A DNA stretch of 64,000 nt. It comes from Waddliaceae bacterium. Its GTDB lineage: Bacteria > Chlamydiota > Chlamydiia > Chlamydiales > GCA-2709385. A program made the translations under genes and the position numbers. The stretch covers positions 1 through 64,000 of the forward strand of contig PAQS01000018.1 of the NCBI GenBank assembly GCA_002709385.1, read 5' to 3'. This document shows, one piece after another, positions 8,383-16,567 of the stretch. Below the pieces are notes generated by a model. It was not told the origin of the DNA and ran no database searches. It worked only from the letters and a program-made list of their open reading frames with translations. The number at the start of each line of letters is the position of its first letter. The first letter of the stretch is position 1.

Positions 8383-9435
8383 TTATGCGGCTGGGTCAAG
8401 TAAATGCTCAGCGTCTTCTTTGATGTTTTCAGAGCCTAGGGTAATATGAAAATCATGGTTTTGAAGTTTATTTCCTAAACCATATTTCTGTCGCAGACGC
8501 TCTAAAGCAGGAGCTTCTACAGCTAAAAGCCAAGTTCTCTTCCCTTGTGCTTCAAAATAACGAAGCTCTTTGACTTCAAAAGGAAACCATTGTCCCACTT
8601 CTTCATAAAACCAAATCGCATTAGATATCGTCTCATTTTCATGAATGACACTAATGTGAGCTCCCATTTTTTTAGATCCTGTTGAAAGGGGAAGAAAAGT
8701 TGAGTTAACAGGAATGTCACCTACAATATCAGTAATATAAGCATCATCAACGTCTAAATACACAAAACCGTTACTCTTTAAATGAAGTTGAGCTAAGGCT
8801 GAAATTTTTTGTGCGGTTTTTAAGAGTTTTGGAGCATCTACGACAGTAAAATTTCCTGATGTATATAGGCCTTCGGTAGGAGCGTTTTCTTCGCTAAGTG
8901 AAGTGATTTCACAGCTTTCATAACAATTTTCTGCTGCGATAGGCTTTTGTTTTCCAAGAGTAATGTGAAATTCATGGCCTTTAAGCTTGGGCTTGAGACC
9001 ATACTCAATTCGTAAATGCTCTAGCTGAGGGGCATGCACTCCAATCACCCAATCACGCTTATCTCCATCTCTTCCATGAACAGTAAAACTACGAATATCT
9101 GTCACTTCAAAAGAAAAATTTTGTCCGATTTCAAAAGGCGCAATCCCTTCGCTCTCATCAAAAATACTAATATGAGCGCCCATAGAACGAGAACTCGTAG
9201 GTAAAGGACTCAAAACCCCAGGTAAATCTAAAAGAGGAACAATTTTATCAATAAATTCATTGGATACATCAAGGTAAACGAAGCCATTAGACTTTTGCTT
9301 AAGCTCGCCTTCCCATGAAAGACAAGTCATCGCTTCCATAGCACGAGGCTGACTCTCTATAGTAAAGTCATCTTTTGCAGAAAGAGCACAGAATGTTAAG
9401 GATAATAAAAAGAAAAATAATTTGATCTGTTTCAT
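8383..9435 (-). CDS. Exported protein with two 2H-phosphoesterase-like repeats
   Basis: A signal peptide (residues 1-20) precedes two homologous halves. Each half begins with the identical segment SNGFVYLDV (49-57 and 221-229), then has a first H-x-S motif (MGAHIS, His88 and His260) and a second H-x-T motif about 70 residues later (FHITLG, His157 and His330). Paired H-x-S/T motifs at this spacing are the hallmark of the 2H phosphoesterase superfamily (2',5' RNA ligase, cyclic phosphodiesterase relatives). Both halves keep all four catalytic-type residues. Substrate unknown; location outside the cytoplasm is odd for RNA repair. The next minus-strand gene upstream is more than 6 kb away across tRNA-Cys, so this gene is probably transcribed alone or with the SDR set. 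Confidence 0.65.
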   Translation of the reverse strand: MKQIKLFFFLLSLTFCALSAKDDFTIESQPRAMEAMTCLSWEGELKQKSNGFVYLDVSNEFIDKIVPLLDLPGVLSPLPTSSRSMGAHISIFDESEGIAPFEIGQNFSFEVTDIRSFTVHGRDGDKRDWVIGVHAPQLEHLRIEYGLKPKLKGHEFHITLGKQKPIAAENCYESCEITSLSEENAPTEGLYTSGNFTVVDAPKLLKTAQKISALAQLHLKSNGFVYLDVDDAYITDIVGDIPVNSTFLPLSTGSKKMGAHISVIHENETISNAIWFYEEVGQWFPFEVKELRYFEAQGKRTWLLAVEAPALERLRQKYGLGNKLQNHDFHITLGSENIKEDAEHLLDPAA

Positions 9436-9540
9436 GACATATTACTTTTAGTTAGTTTTACTAAATAAATATGCCAAAAGGTTTATAAAACAATTGCTAA
9501 TTTAGTAACAATAAAAAAGAAACGAGATTAAATCTGTGTT

Positions 9541-10248
9541 TTATTGTTTAGATTTCTTATGTTCTACAACTTTTTTTAAAGGAGCGAGGTTGATTTCTTC
9601 AATGAGCATATTAGGGCCTTGCTCGATTGTGTATATAATAGCTGTAGCTACTTGTTCTGGAGTGATGGCGTTTTCTTCAGATGGGCCTGGTGCAATATTA
9701 AGTTCGTTAAAGAACTCGGTACGAACCATCCCTGGATTAATGATGTTAATGGAGATTCCAGAGCTTGCGCATTCTTCTCTTAAAGCTTGGGCAAAACTGC
9801 GTAAAGCAGCTTTAGAAGCGCAATAAAGGCTCCCTCTTTGACGTCCTTGCAGAGCCGCTTCAGAAGCAATAAAAACGATTTTACCTTTCTTCTTTTTTTT
9901 CATATTTGGAATAAAAACTTTGCTAAGTATTGCATGGCTTAGAAAGTTTAGGTTCATGAGTTCTTGCATAGCATGGTAGCTGTATTCTTCTAAGGAGCCG
10001 AAGAGTCCTTTACCAGCATTACAAATTAAGATATCGATATCTGGATGTTCTTTTTGAATTTGCTCAAGGGGTTTTTGAATTTGTGAGCATTTTGCGAGAT
10101 TGAGATCGTAGGGAGTATAAAGTGATGAGTTAAAAGAAATTTGGCTCGCGTTTCGAGAAACTCCTAGCACATGGATATTTTTTTGGATGAGAGCTTCACA
10201 AGTAGCTTTACCTATGCCAGAACTTACACCTGTGATCAAAACTTTCAT
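9541..10248 (-). CDS. Short-chain dehydrogenase/reductase
   Basis: NAD(P)-dependent oxidoreductase of the classical SDR family, 235 aa. Nucleotide-binding TGVSSGIG lies at residues 6-13, NAG in the middle, and the catalytic Tyr-x-x-x-Lys appears as YCASK after the conserved serine of FIASEAA. The frame opens 22 codons earlier; I use the ATG giving MKVLITGVSSGIG, which has GGAG upstream and overlaps the stop of the radical SAM gene by four bases. The natural substrate is not predictable. Confidence 0.85.
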   Translation of the reverse strand: MKVLITGVSSGIGKATCEALIQKNIHVLGVSRNASQISFNSSLYTPYDLNLAKCSQIQKPLEQIQKEHPDIDILICNAGKGLFGSLEEYSYHAMQELMNLNFLSHAILSKVFIPNMKKKKKGKIVFIASEAALQGRQRGSLYCASKAALRSFAQALREECASSGISINIINPGMVRTEFFNELNIAPGPSEENAITPEQVATAIIYTIEQGPNMLIEEINLAPLKKVVEHKKSKQ

Positions 10249-11246
10249 GAATTTAACTCCGGATACATAAAAAGTTTTTCTGTGCTTGTGTATTGTGCGA
10301 TTTCGTTGTGACAAAAAGAGAGGAGGGATTTTTCTAGGTTTTCCTCATAAGATACTGTGGAGCCTTTTTTTTCTAAAGGACCAGCGAAAAGCTTTTCATC
10401 GGGATAAAGCTGTTTCATTTTTGCAAAATTACCTTTAGGTAAGCGGAAAGTTCCCATTGTCATAGAATGAACAGAGTTTAGATCAACACGTGAAAAAACA
10501 TTTTCGAAAAAGTCGCGGTAGATATTTTCGTAGTTTTGGCAAAAAATCAAAGGATCAAAGCGCAAGCCAATTTTCCACCCATGCTTTTGTAGTTTTTCAA
10601 TCGCTTCTAAACGTTTGTCTAATGAAGGTGTTTTTGCTTCAAACTGTTTCTGTATAGAATCAGGACTCAATGTGAAAGCGACAACACAGTTTGGAAAAGC
10701 TTCGTGTTTTAAAAGCTGACGAATGTATACGCTTTTACTGCGCAGTTCTAAAATAGCTCGGGGATTTTCGGCAAAAAAAGGTAAAAAATCTTCTAAAAAT
10801 CCGGTAATCGGGTTCATTGCCAAGCTATCACAGTCATAACCAGAAAAGAAGTACACATCTTCGCCAGTATGTTCTGTACAAGTATTGATGATTCCTTCTT
10901 TAAAGGATTCATGATTGACAAAGTGTACCATGTGAGCAGATTGATACATTCCTTGTAAAAAACAGTAGCGGCAGTCGAAAACACAATTTAGCATATGGGA
11001 AAAGTAGTAATTATTTTTTCCTCCAATGCCGTAGTCTGGGGGAGTGGGAAGAACAGTTTTTCCATGTTTTTCAGCAAGAATGAGAGAGGCTGATTTTTTT
11101 TGAAGACGAAAATTTTGTCCTTTTCGATTGAAGATTTCACCGTATCTTTGACAAGGAACAACTGTGGCTCGAGGGTATTTTAGAAGAGTTTCTTGTGTTT
11201 GTGGGTGTTCACGGATCGCGTCTTCTACATAAATATACTGAAACAT
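10245..11246 (-). CDS. Radical SAM protein of the spore photoproduct lyase family
   Basis: 333 aa. The iron-sulfur cluster motif is C88-x3-C92-x2-C95 in NCVFDCRYCFLQG, the arrangement typical of spore photoproduct lyase (SplB) and its relatives. Further family-like segments are GIGGKNNYYFSHMLN ahead of the cluster and VVAFTLSPDSI and LRFDPLI after it. Family members outside sporeformers are of uncertain role; DNA lesion repair is one possibility. The gene overlaps the SDR and is one base from the nucleoside phosphorylase-like gene, so the three are probably one operon with rsmI. Confidence 0.75.
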   Translation of the reverse strand: MFQYIYVEDAIREHPQTQETLLKYPRATVVPCQRYGEIFNRKGQNFRLQKKSASLILAEKHGKTVLPTPPDYGIGGKNNYYFSHMLNCVFDCRYCFLQGMYQSAHMVHFVNHESFKEGIINTCTEHTGEDVYFFSGYDCDSLAMNPITGFLEDFLPFFAENPRAILELRSKSVYIRQLLKHEAFPNCVVAFTLSPDSIQKQFEAKTPSLDKRLEAIEKLQKHGWKIGLRFDPLIFCQNYENIYRDFFENVFSRVDLNSVHSMTMGTFRLPKGNFAKMKQLYPDEKLFAGPLEKKGSTVSYEENLEKSLLSFCHNEIAQYTSTEKLFMYPELNS

Positions 11247-11247
11247 C

Positions 11248-12048
11248 TTAGCGTGTCATCGCTCCTTCTAGAGTGTCTTTACGTAATACATGAAGAAATT
11301 CTTTGCTGTTTCGGAGTTTTTCTGTGGGAATAAGAGGTAAAGAAAGAACTTCTCTTTGCCGTAAAAGGTCTCTTAACTCAATTTCTTGAGTCTTTGTAAA
11401 ATGAAAAATTTCAAGTAAATTTTTGTAAGACCGAGGCTCTTTTTCTAAGTTTTTAAGTTCTAAACTTAGTTCTTTTAAAGACTTGAACCAGGAGCTCAAT
11501 TTGGGAAGAGCTTGTACGATCATTTTACTAACGCGTTCGTGGTCCAGATCTTTCCAGTGTGATTCGCGATTATCGGATACAACTTTTACGCAATGAACAA
11601 GTTCTGCGGGTGAAACTCGATTTGCAATAGAATAGAAAGCCGTTGCTTCCATCTCATAAATGACATTATCTGGATAATTTTCTTCAGGTTTATCCACCGT
11701 ATGTACCGTGGTACTTGGGTAAGGTAGAGGCGTTACATGTACAGGGTAAAATGTTGCTCGATTTGTTGAGCAGAAGAGTTTATGTGCAATACGTGTTTCG
11801 CCTAGTTCTAGTGTTGGGTGACCACCGATTCCAATATTGATCCATACTTCATGTTTTGGTTCAGAGTATCTCCCAATCAAATAGGCGGTAGCTGCAGCAG
11901 CTTTTATTTGTCCAATTCCACTTTCTATTAAGCGTATTTCATCGCCTTCATAGATTGGAAAGAGGGATTGAGTGGAGGAGCGTTTTAAACCGTAAAAATT
12001 GATCAAGGCTCGGGCTTCGCCAGGGCAAGCAACAACGAAGTTGATCAT
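11248..12048 (-). CDS. Nucleoside phosphorylase/MTA-SAH nucleosidase-fold protein
   Basis: 266 aa. The N-terminus has the fold's entry (MINFVVACPGEARAL) and a glycine motif (ESGIGQIKAAAA, then INIGIGG). The purine/ribose site segment YEMEATAFYSIA near residue 131 and the catalytic-type Asp in VVSDN match the MTA/SAH nucleosidase and futalosine hydrolase group. The C-terminal 80 residues are an extra helical part. A role in futalosine-dependent menaquinone synthesis is possible because mqnC is in this window, but the sequence alone does not decide between substrates. Confidence 0.7.
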   Translation of the reverse strand: MINFVVACPGEARALINFYGLKRSSTQSLFPIYEGDEIRLIESGIGQIKAAAATAYLIGRYSEPKHEVWINIGIGGHPTLELGETRIAHKLFCSTNRATFYPVHVTPLPYPSTTVHTVDKPEENYPDNVIYEMEATAFYSIANRVSPAELVHCVKVVSDNRESHWKDLDHERVSKMIVQALPKLSSWFKSLKELSLELKNLEKEPRSYKNLLEIFHFTKTQEIELRDLLRQREVLSLPLIPTEKLRNSKEFLHVLRKDTLEGAMTR

Positions 12049-12049
12049 A

Positions 12050-12856
12050 TTAGAGACCTTCTTTGTAAAGCTCTCTCCTCGAAAGACCGCGTAAATCAGC
12101 TACGAGTCGAATGGCATCTTTGTGAGAAATATCTAAGAGCTTTTCATATTCAGCAATCTGCTCTTGAGGAGAAACATCGTTCCAAAGATTTTGTGGGTTA
12201 CCTTCGATCATGAGAACAAATTCACCACGTGGTTCTCTTTCTTCCCAATTTTTTGCTAAGTCTTCCGCTGAAGCTAACTGTTGTTCTTCAAACTTTTTCG
12301 TGAGTTCACGGCTGATTGCCACGCGAGTGTTTGGAGACAAAGCAGCAAGGTCACTCAAAGTATCTTTGATGCGGTGTGGGCTTTCATAAGAAACCGTTGA
12401 ACCATCATAAAATAAGGCTCGGAAAAGAAATTTTCGGCGCTCAGCCTTCTTTTTAGGTACAAAACCTAAAAATTGAAAAGAGGAACAGTTGAGTCCTGAT
12501 GATGTAAGGGCTTGAAGAAACGCACAAGCTCCAGGAATGCTTTGGACTTCAATACTTTTTTCTCGGCATAGAGCAACAAGTCGCTCACCTGGATCACAGA
12601 TACCAGGAGTACCAGCATCTGAAATTAAAGCAATATCTTTGCCAGATAAAAGATCTTCTATAAGTTCTTTTTCTCGAGCAGCCTCATTGAATTTGTGGAA
12701 ACTGCGAGTTGGAACAGAAATTTCGTAGTGCTTGAGTAAAATACCGCTGTGTCTGGTGTCTTCACATAGAACATATTCACAGTTACGAAGAACTTCTACA
12801 GCTCGGAAAGAAAAGTCTTGAAGGTTTCCAATAGGAGTCGCGACTAAATATAACAC
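12050..12856 (-). CDS. rsmI: 16S rRNA (cytidine-1402-2'-O)-methyltransferase
   Basis: Tetrapyrrole-methylase-fold enzyme that methylates C1402 in the decoding centre of 16S rRNA. The N-terminal LYLVATPIGNLQDFSFRAVEVL and CEDTRHSG, the middle LISDAGTPGICDPG and the segment ESPHRIKDTL are diagnostic. Length (268 aa) is typical. It starts just downstream of tRNA-Cys on the same strand and is one base apart from the nucleoside phosphorylase-like gene. Confidence 0.93.
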   Translation of the reverse strand: MLYLVATPIGNLQDFSFRAVEVLRNCEYVLCEDTRHSGILLKHYEISVPTRSFHKFNEAAREKELIEDLLSGKDIALISDAGTPGICDPGERLVALCREKSIEVQSIPGACAFLQALTSSGLNCSSFQFLGFVPKKKAERRKFLFRALFYDGSTVSYESPHRIKDTLSDLAALSPNTRVAISRELTKKFEEQQLASAEDLAKNWEEREPRGEFVLMIEGNPQNLWNDVSPQEQIAEYEKLLDISHKDAIRLVADLRGLSRRELYKEGL

Positions 12857-12875
12857 AATATTTAAGAAAAGAAGA

Positions 12876-12946
12876 AGGTGGCACCCAGATTCGAACTGGG
12901 GATAGAGGCTTTGCAGGCCCCTGCCTTACCACTTGGCCATGCCACC
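12876..12946 (-). tRNA. tRNA-Cys (anticodon GCA)
   Basis: The minus strand folds into a full cloverleaf of 71 bases. Acceptor stem GGTGGCA/TGCCACC is perfect, with a T discriminator typical for cysteine tRNA. The D stem is GCC/GGC, the anticodon stem GGGGC/GCCTC has one G-T pair, the loop CTGCAAA carries GCA, and the T arm is CCCAG-TTCGAAT-CTGGG. CCA is not encoded. It lies directly upstream of rsmI. Confidence 0.97.
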
Positions 12947-13321
12947 ATCGTTACGAAGGCAAAGTTATAACGCAGAAGTCTTAAGGAAGTCAAGCTGTTT
13001 CGTTCTGAATCTTTGAGTGGCCTATTGTTTACTTGAATGAGATGTAGTGCAGCTTCTTTTTTTATATATTTAAAAATTGGTATTTAGGCATCCCGACTCT
13101 TTAGAAAAGAAAACGCAATGAGGCTACGACGCGGGGTTGTGATTTTTTCTTTGCGTCTTGGCTTCTTAGATTTGCCGCGTTTAAATAAAGCACTGTGATG
13201 TATTGAAGAGTTGAGTTTTACTCTATAAGCAAATTTCTTGCTTGAAACTGATATCCTAGAGTAAGTTCGATCCAGTTAGAATAAGCCAACCTTACTAATA
13301 TATATATAACCGTACAGATAG
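12947..13321. other. Intergenic region between divergent tRNA-Cys and mraY
   Basis: No credible reading frame or RNA is visible. It must hold the tRNA promoter on the minus strand and the start of the cell-wall cluster transcript on the plus strand. Small inverted repeats (for example AAGCAA/TTGCTT near 13225-13245) are too weak to name. Confidence 0.5.
13276..13304 (+). promoter_or_regulatory. Possible promoter of the mraY cluster
   Basis: TTAGAA and TATATA are spaced by 17 bases, 17 bases ahead of the mraY start codon. The -35 match is poor, so this is a candidate only. Confidence 0.25.
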
Positions 13322-14530
13322 ATGATTTTTCTATTACTAGAGTTTTTTAGCCATACTTTGGGTTTAAAAATACCAGCTGTATTTACCTACTATTCTTCAC
13401 GTATGATTCTTTCTGCTCTTACAGCTTTAGGAGTGAATATTTTTTTAGGTCCTTGCTTTATTCGAAAGCTACAAGAGTTTGGTGTTGGGCAAGCAATTCG
13501 TACAGAGAAAGATCAATGTGCGAAGTTGGGAGAACTACATAGCGAGAAAAAAAATACTCCTACCATGGGTGGGTTACTCATCCTTGGATCTATGCTTTTA
13601 TCACTTATACTATGGATGAATTGGCATAGTATTTTCACCTTGATTCTATTCATCAGTACAATTTGGCTAGGTGCCATTGGAATCTATGATGATTCCTTGA
13701 AATTACGAAAAAAAAATGTACAAGGCTTAGGTGCTAGGAAAAAACTCCTTTTTCAATCTTTATTAGTAGCCCTCATTTCTGCTTATTTTTTCTATCCTCC
13801 AGTAGGAAATTTTTTTGAAAATGCTGCTTGGTTTGAAATTCCTAGTATACGAGACCCTCTTCTGATGGAAGCAGGTGCGGATTTAGCTCCAGAAATTCCA
13901 TTACATGATTACATTACGAGGCTGTATATTCCTTTTGTTAAAGGACATGTTTGTAGCTTTGGTGTTATCGCTTCTCTTCTTTTCACTGCTTTTGTCGTAT
14001 TAGGAAGTTCGAACTCTGTAAATTTAACAGATGGTCTAGATGGACTTGCAGCAGGTTGCCTTGTTATTGTGTCTGCTTGCTTAGCATTTTTTGCTTTTCT
14101 TTCTAACAACAGTGATTTGGCAGAGTACCTCAATATTCTTTACATTGAAGGCAGTGGAGAAATAGCCATTTACCTTTGTGCATTTGCAGGAGCTTGTTTA
14201 GGTTTTTTATGGTATAACGGTCATCCAGCAGAAGTTTTTATGGGTGATACAGGCTCTTTAGGCTTAGGAGGTGTTCTCGGAGTATGTGCGTTTTTACTTC
14301 GTCGAGAATTCCTTTTAGGGCTCATTGGTGGCATTTTTGTTGTAGAAGCTCTTTCAGTAATTCTACAAGTGGCAAGTTTTCGATTACGACAGAAACGTAT
14401 ATTCTTAATTGCGCCACTACACCATCATTTTGAGTATAAAGGGTGGCATGAAACAAAAGTTGTGATGCGTTTTTGGATCGTTGCTTTGATTTTAGCTATG
14501 GTAGGGATTGCTTCACTCAAATTCCAATAA
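13322..14530 (+). CDS. mraY: Phospho-MurNAc-pentapeptide translocase
   Basis: Makes lipid I by moving phospho-MurNAc-pentapeptide to undecaprenyl phosphate in the inner membrane. About ten membrane segments. Signature loops are KKNTPTMGG near 76-84, YDDSLKLRKKN, NLTDGLDGLA, the Mg-binding VFMGDTGSLGLGG and APLHHHFEYKGW. At 402 aa it is longer than most (about 360) because of an insertion of some 40 residues around 160-200. The Shine-Dalgarno site is weak. murF, which precedes mraY in Chlamydia, is not here. Confidence 0.95.
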   Translation: MIFLLLEFFSHTLGLKIPAVFTYYSSRMILSALTALGVNIFLGPCFIRKLQEFGVGQAIRTEKDQCAKLGELHSEKKNTPTMGGLLILGSMLLSLILWMNWHSIFTLILFISTIWLGAIGIYDDSLKLRKKNVQGLGARKKLLFQSLLVALISAYFFYPPVGNFFENAAWFEIPSIRDPLLMEAGADLAPEIPLHDYITRLYIPFVKGHVCSFGVIASLLFTAFVVLGSSNSVNLTDGLDGLAAGCLVIVSACLAFFAFLSNNSDLAEYLNILYIEGSGEIAIYLCAFAGACLGFLWYNGHPAEVFMGDTGSLGLGGVLGVCAFLLRREFLLGLIGGIFVVEALSVILQVASFRLRQKRIFLIAPLHHHFEYKGWHETKVVMRFWIVALILAMVGIASLKFQ

Positions 14531-14549
14531 TTAAGGAGCAGGATTTCCA

Positions 14550-15875
14550 ATGAATGGGGAATGGGAGCTGAAAAATAAACAGATTTTAGTATTGGGCTTT
14601 GGCGTTTCAGGTTTAGCGGCTACGTCGCTTTTACTTCGAAAAGGGGCTACCGTATGGGTTTGGGATGATGAACTAAATGAAGAGCTTGCTGACAAAATAG
14701 TTCAAACTGGAGCACGGGTTTTTGCCAATCCTGAATTAAATCCAGAAATCATCGATATGCTCGTTGTTTCACCTGGTATGCCTCCAAAACATCTCCTCTA
14801 CCAAGAAGCGATCGAGGCTGAAATACCAATTATCGGTGAGGCAGAACTGGCAGCACGAGAAATTCAAGGGCCATGTGTAGGAATTACAGGAACTAATGGT
14901 AAAACGACTGTAACAATGATGGTTGCTCACGTATTGAATGAAGCAGGGCGTAAAGCCAGAGCTTTAGGAAATATTGGACAGGCTTTAACTTCTGAAGTAG
15001 AAGAGCTGGAAGAACAAGAGATCGTTGTTGCAGAACTAAGTTCTGCACAGTTAGAAACTCTCAAAACGCCTGTTTTAGATGCAGCTGTAATTCTTAATTT
15101 AAGTCCTGATCATCTAGATCGTTATGAAAACTACCCAGATTATGTTGCTGCTAAGTTTCGTATAGGTAGGTGTTTGAAAAATAATGGTATTCTTTTTATT
15201 CAGGAAGAATTGAGTAAATCCCATTTGTCTTTGATTGATGGAGTAGAATTGCAGACTTTTGGTTGGTCTGATGGAGCACGTTATCGTAGTGACCGTACAC
15301 ATATCTATCATCAAGATCAGCGAGAGCTTACGCTTCCTTCGCAGTGGATTTCGAGCGGTGATCATGATATAGAAAATGCTATGGCGGCTTATGCTTTATG
15401 TCGTCAGCTTGGTTTGAGTGCAGACGAGTTTGTTCAGGGAATAAAAACATTTAAAAAACCTTTGCATCGTTTAGAATTTGTCGCAGAAATTCGCGGTGTT
15501 TATTATTACAATGATAGTAAGGGTACAAATGTTGCTGCGGTTATGCGAGCGGTTGAGGCTTTGAAGGGCCAAATCGTATTGATTGCAGGTGGACAAGAGA
15601 AGGGAATTTCTTTTGAACCTTGGGTTGAGGCATTCAAAGGAAAAGTAAAGTATATTTGTGTTATTGGGGAAGCAGCTCCACGTATTTCTCGAGAAGTTGG
15701 AGCGGCGATTCCAGTAGAGTTATGTGATTGCATGGAAAGTGCTGTGCGTACTGCTGCAACAGTTGCAGAGGCGGGAGATAATGTTTTGTTATCACCAGGA
15801 GCAGCAAGTTTTGACATGTTTAAAAGTTATCAGCATCGTGGTGATGTATTCAAAAGTTTGGTGAAAAGCCTATAG
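14550..15875 (+). CDS. murD: UDP-MurNAc-L-alanine:D-glutamate ligase
   Basis: Adds D-glutamate to the peptidoglycan precursor in the cytoplasm. Mur ligase features: N-terminal Rossmann part (VLGFGVSGLAA), ATP loop GITGTNGKTTVT near residue 112, SSAQLE, the central NLSPDHLDRY, NDSKGTN and the C-terminal LLSPGAASFDMF. Length 441 aa is typical. AAGGAG precedes the ATG. Second gene of the cluster, 19 bases after mraY. Confidence 0.95.
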   Translation: MNGEWELKNKQILVLGFGVSGLAATSLLLRKGATVWVWDDELNEELADKIVQTGARVFANPELNPEIIDMLVVSPGMPPKHLLYQEAIEAEIPIIGEAELAAREIQGPCVGITGTNGKTTVTMMVAHVLNEAGRKARALGNIGQALTSEVEELEEQEIVVAELSSAQLETLKTPVLDAAVILNLSPDHLDRYENYPDYVAAKFRIGRCLKNNGILFIQEELSKSHLSLIDGVELQTFGWSDGARYRSDRTHIYHQDQRELTLPSQWISSGDHDIENAMAAYALCRQLGLSADEFVQGIKTFKKPLHRLEFVAEIRGVYYYNDSKGTNVAAVMRAVEALKGQIVLIAGGQEKGISFEPWVEAFKGKVKYICVIGEAAPRISREVGAAIPVELCDCMESAVRTAATVAEAGDNVLLSPGAASFDMFKSYQHRGDVFKSLVKSL

Positions 15876-15888
15876 AGGGGGAGAAGTC

Positions 15889-16563
15889 ATGGGGCTAAGT
15901 CGAAGAGACACGATCATTGTAGCGGTCCTAATTAACGCAGGGCTCTTAACCATGCTGTTTGCTACAGCCATGAATAGCGATCACGATCGAGTCAGCTCCC
16001 CAGCAGAGGCTTATCAAGATCTAGCACTCAACGAGGAGCTTGTTGAAGAGGTTAAGGCAGAGGTCACTGAAAAAGGAGCAGAAGATGAAATTGATCAAAT
16101 GCTTCAGGAAATGGCGGATCGAGCTGCAAAAGAGAAAGAGCGTGAACTCTTAGCGAAAAAAGAAAAAGCTAAAGCTGAAGAGACAAAAAAAGAGGCGCCT
16201 AAGAATACTTTTGCTTACAAAGTACAATCAGGCGACTCACTTGATAAAATTTCACGCAAACACGGAGTAAGCATTCGCGATATTAACGAGGTGAATGACT
16301 TACAGTCGAGCGCCCTTCGCATTGGCCAAGTTTTAAATATTCCAGAAACCCCTCAAGCAAAACAAAAACTGGAAGAGATGACTAAGGAAATTGCTGAAGT
16401 AGATGTGGAAGAGCAGGAGTTCTACACAGTAGGCAACGGTGATAGTCCTTGGAAGATTGCAAGAAAAACAGGAATTGCTTTGCAAAAGCTTCTAGATATT
16501 AACGGACTAGATGCTGATTCGGCTCGTCGTTTACGTCCAGGTGACCGCCTACGTATTCGGTAG
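15889..16563 (+). CDS. Double-LysM envelope protein (chlamydial NlpD position)
   Basis: A single N-terminal membrane anchor (residues 8-26) is followed by an acidic, Lys/Glu-rich linker and two LysM peptidoglycan-binding modules: YKVQSGDSLDKISRKHGVS near 110-155 and FYTVGNGDSPWKIARKTGIA near 178-222. There is no peptidase (M23) domain, so compared with NlpD it could only bind glycan. Its place between murD and ftsW matches the gene called nlpD in Chlamydia. It probably acts in the periplasm in cell division or septal remodelling. Confidence 0.85.
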   Translation: MGLSRRDTIIVAVLINAGLLTMLFATAMNSDHDRVSSPAEAYQDLALNEELVEEVKAEVTEKGAEDEIDQMLQEMADRAAKEKERELLAKKEKAKAEETKKEAPKNTFAYKVQSGDSLDKISRKHGVSIRDINEVNDLQSSALRIGQVLNIPETPQAKQKLEEMTKEIAEVDVEEQEFYTVGNGDSPWKIARKTGIALQKLLDINGLDADSARRLRPGDRLRIR

Positions 16564-16567
16564 CCCC

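Noticed and set aside
13262-13275. Possible second tRNA (GTTCGATCC looks like a T loop)
   Set aside because: No T stem, acceptor stem or anticodon arm can be paired around it.
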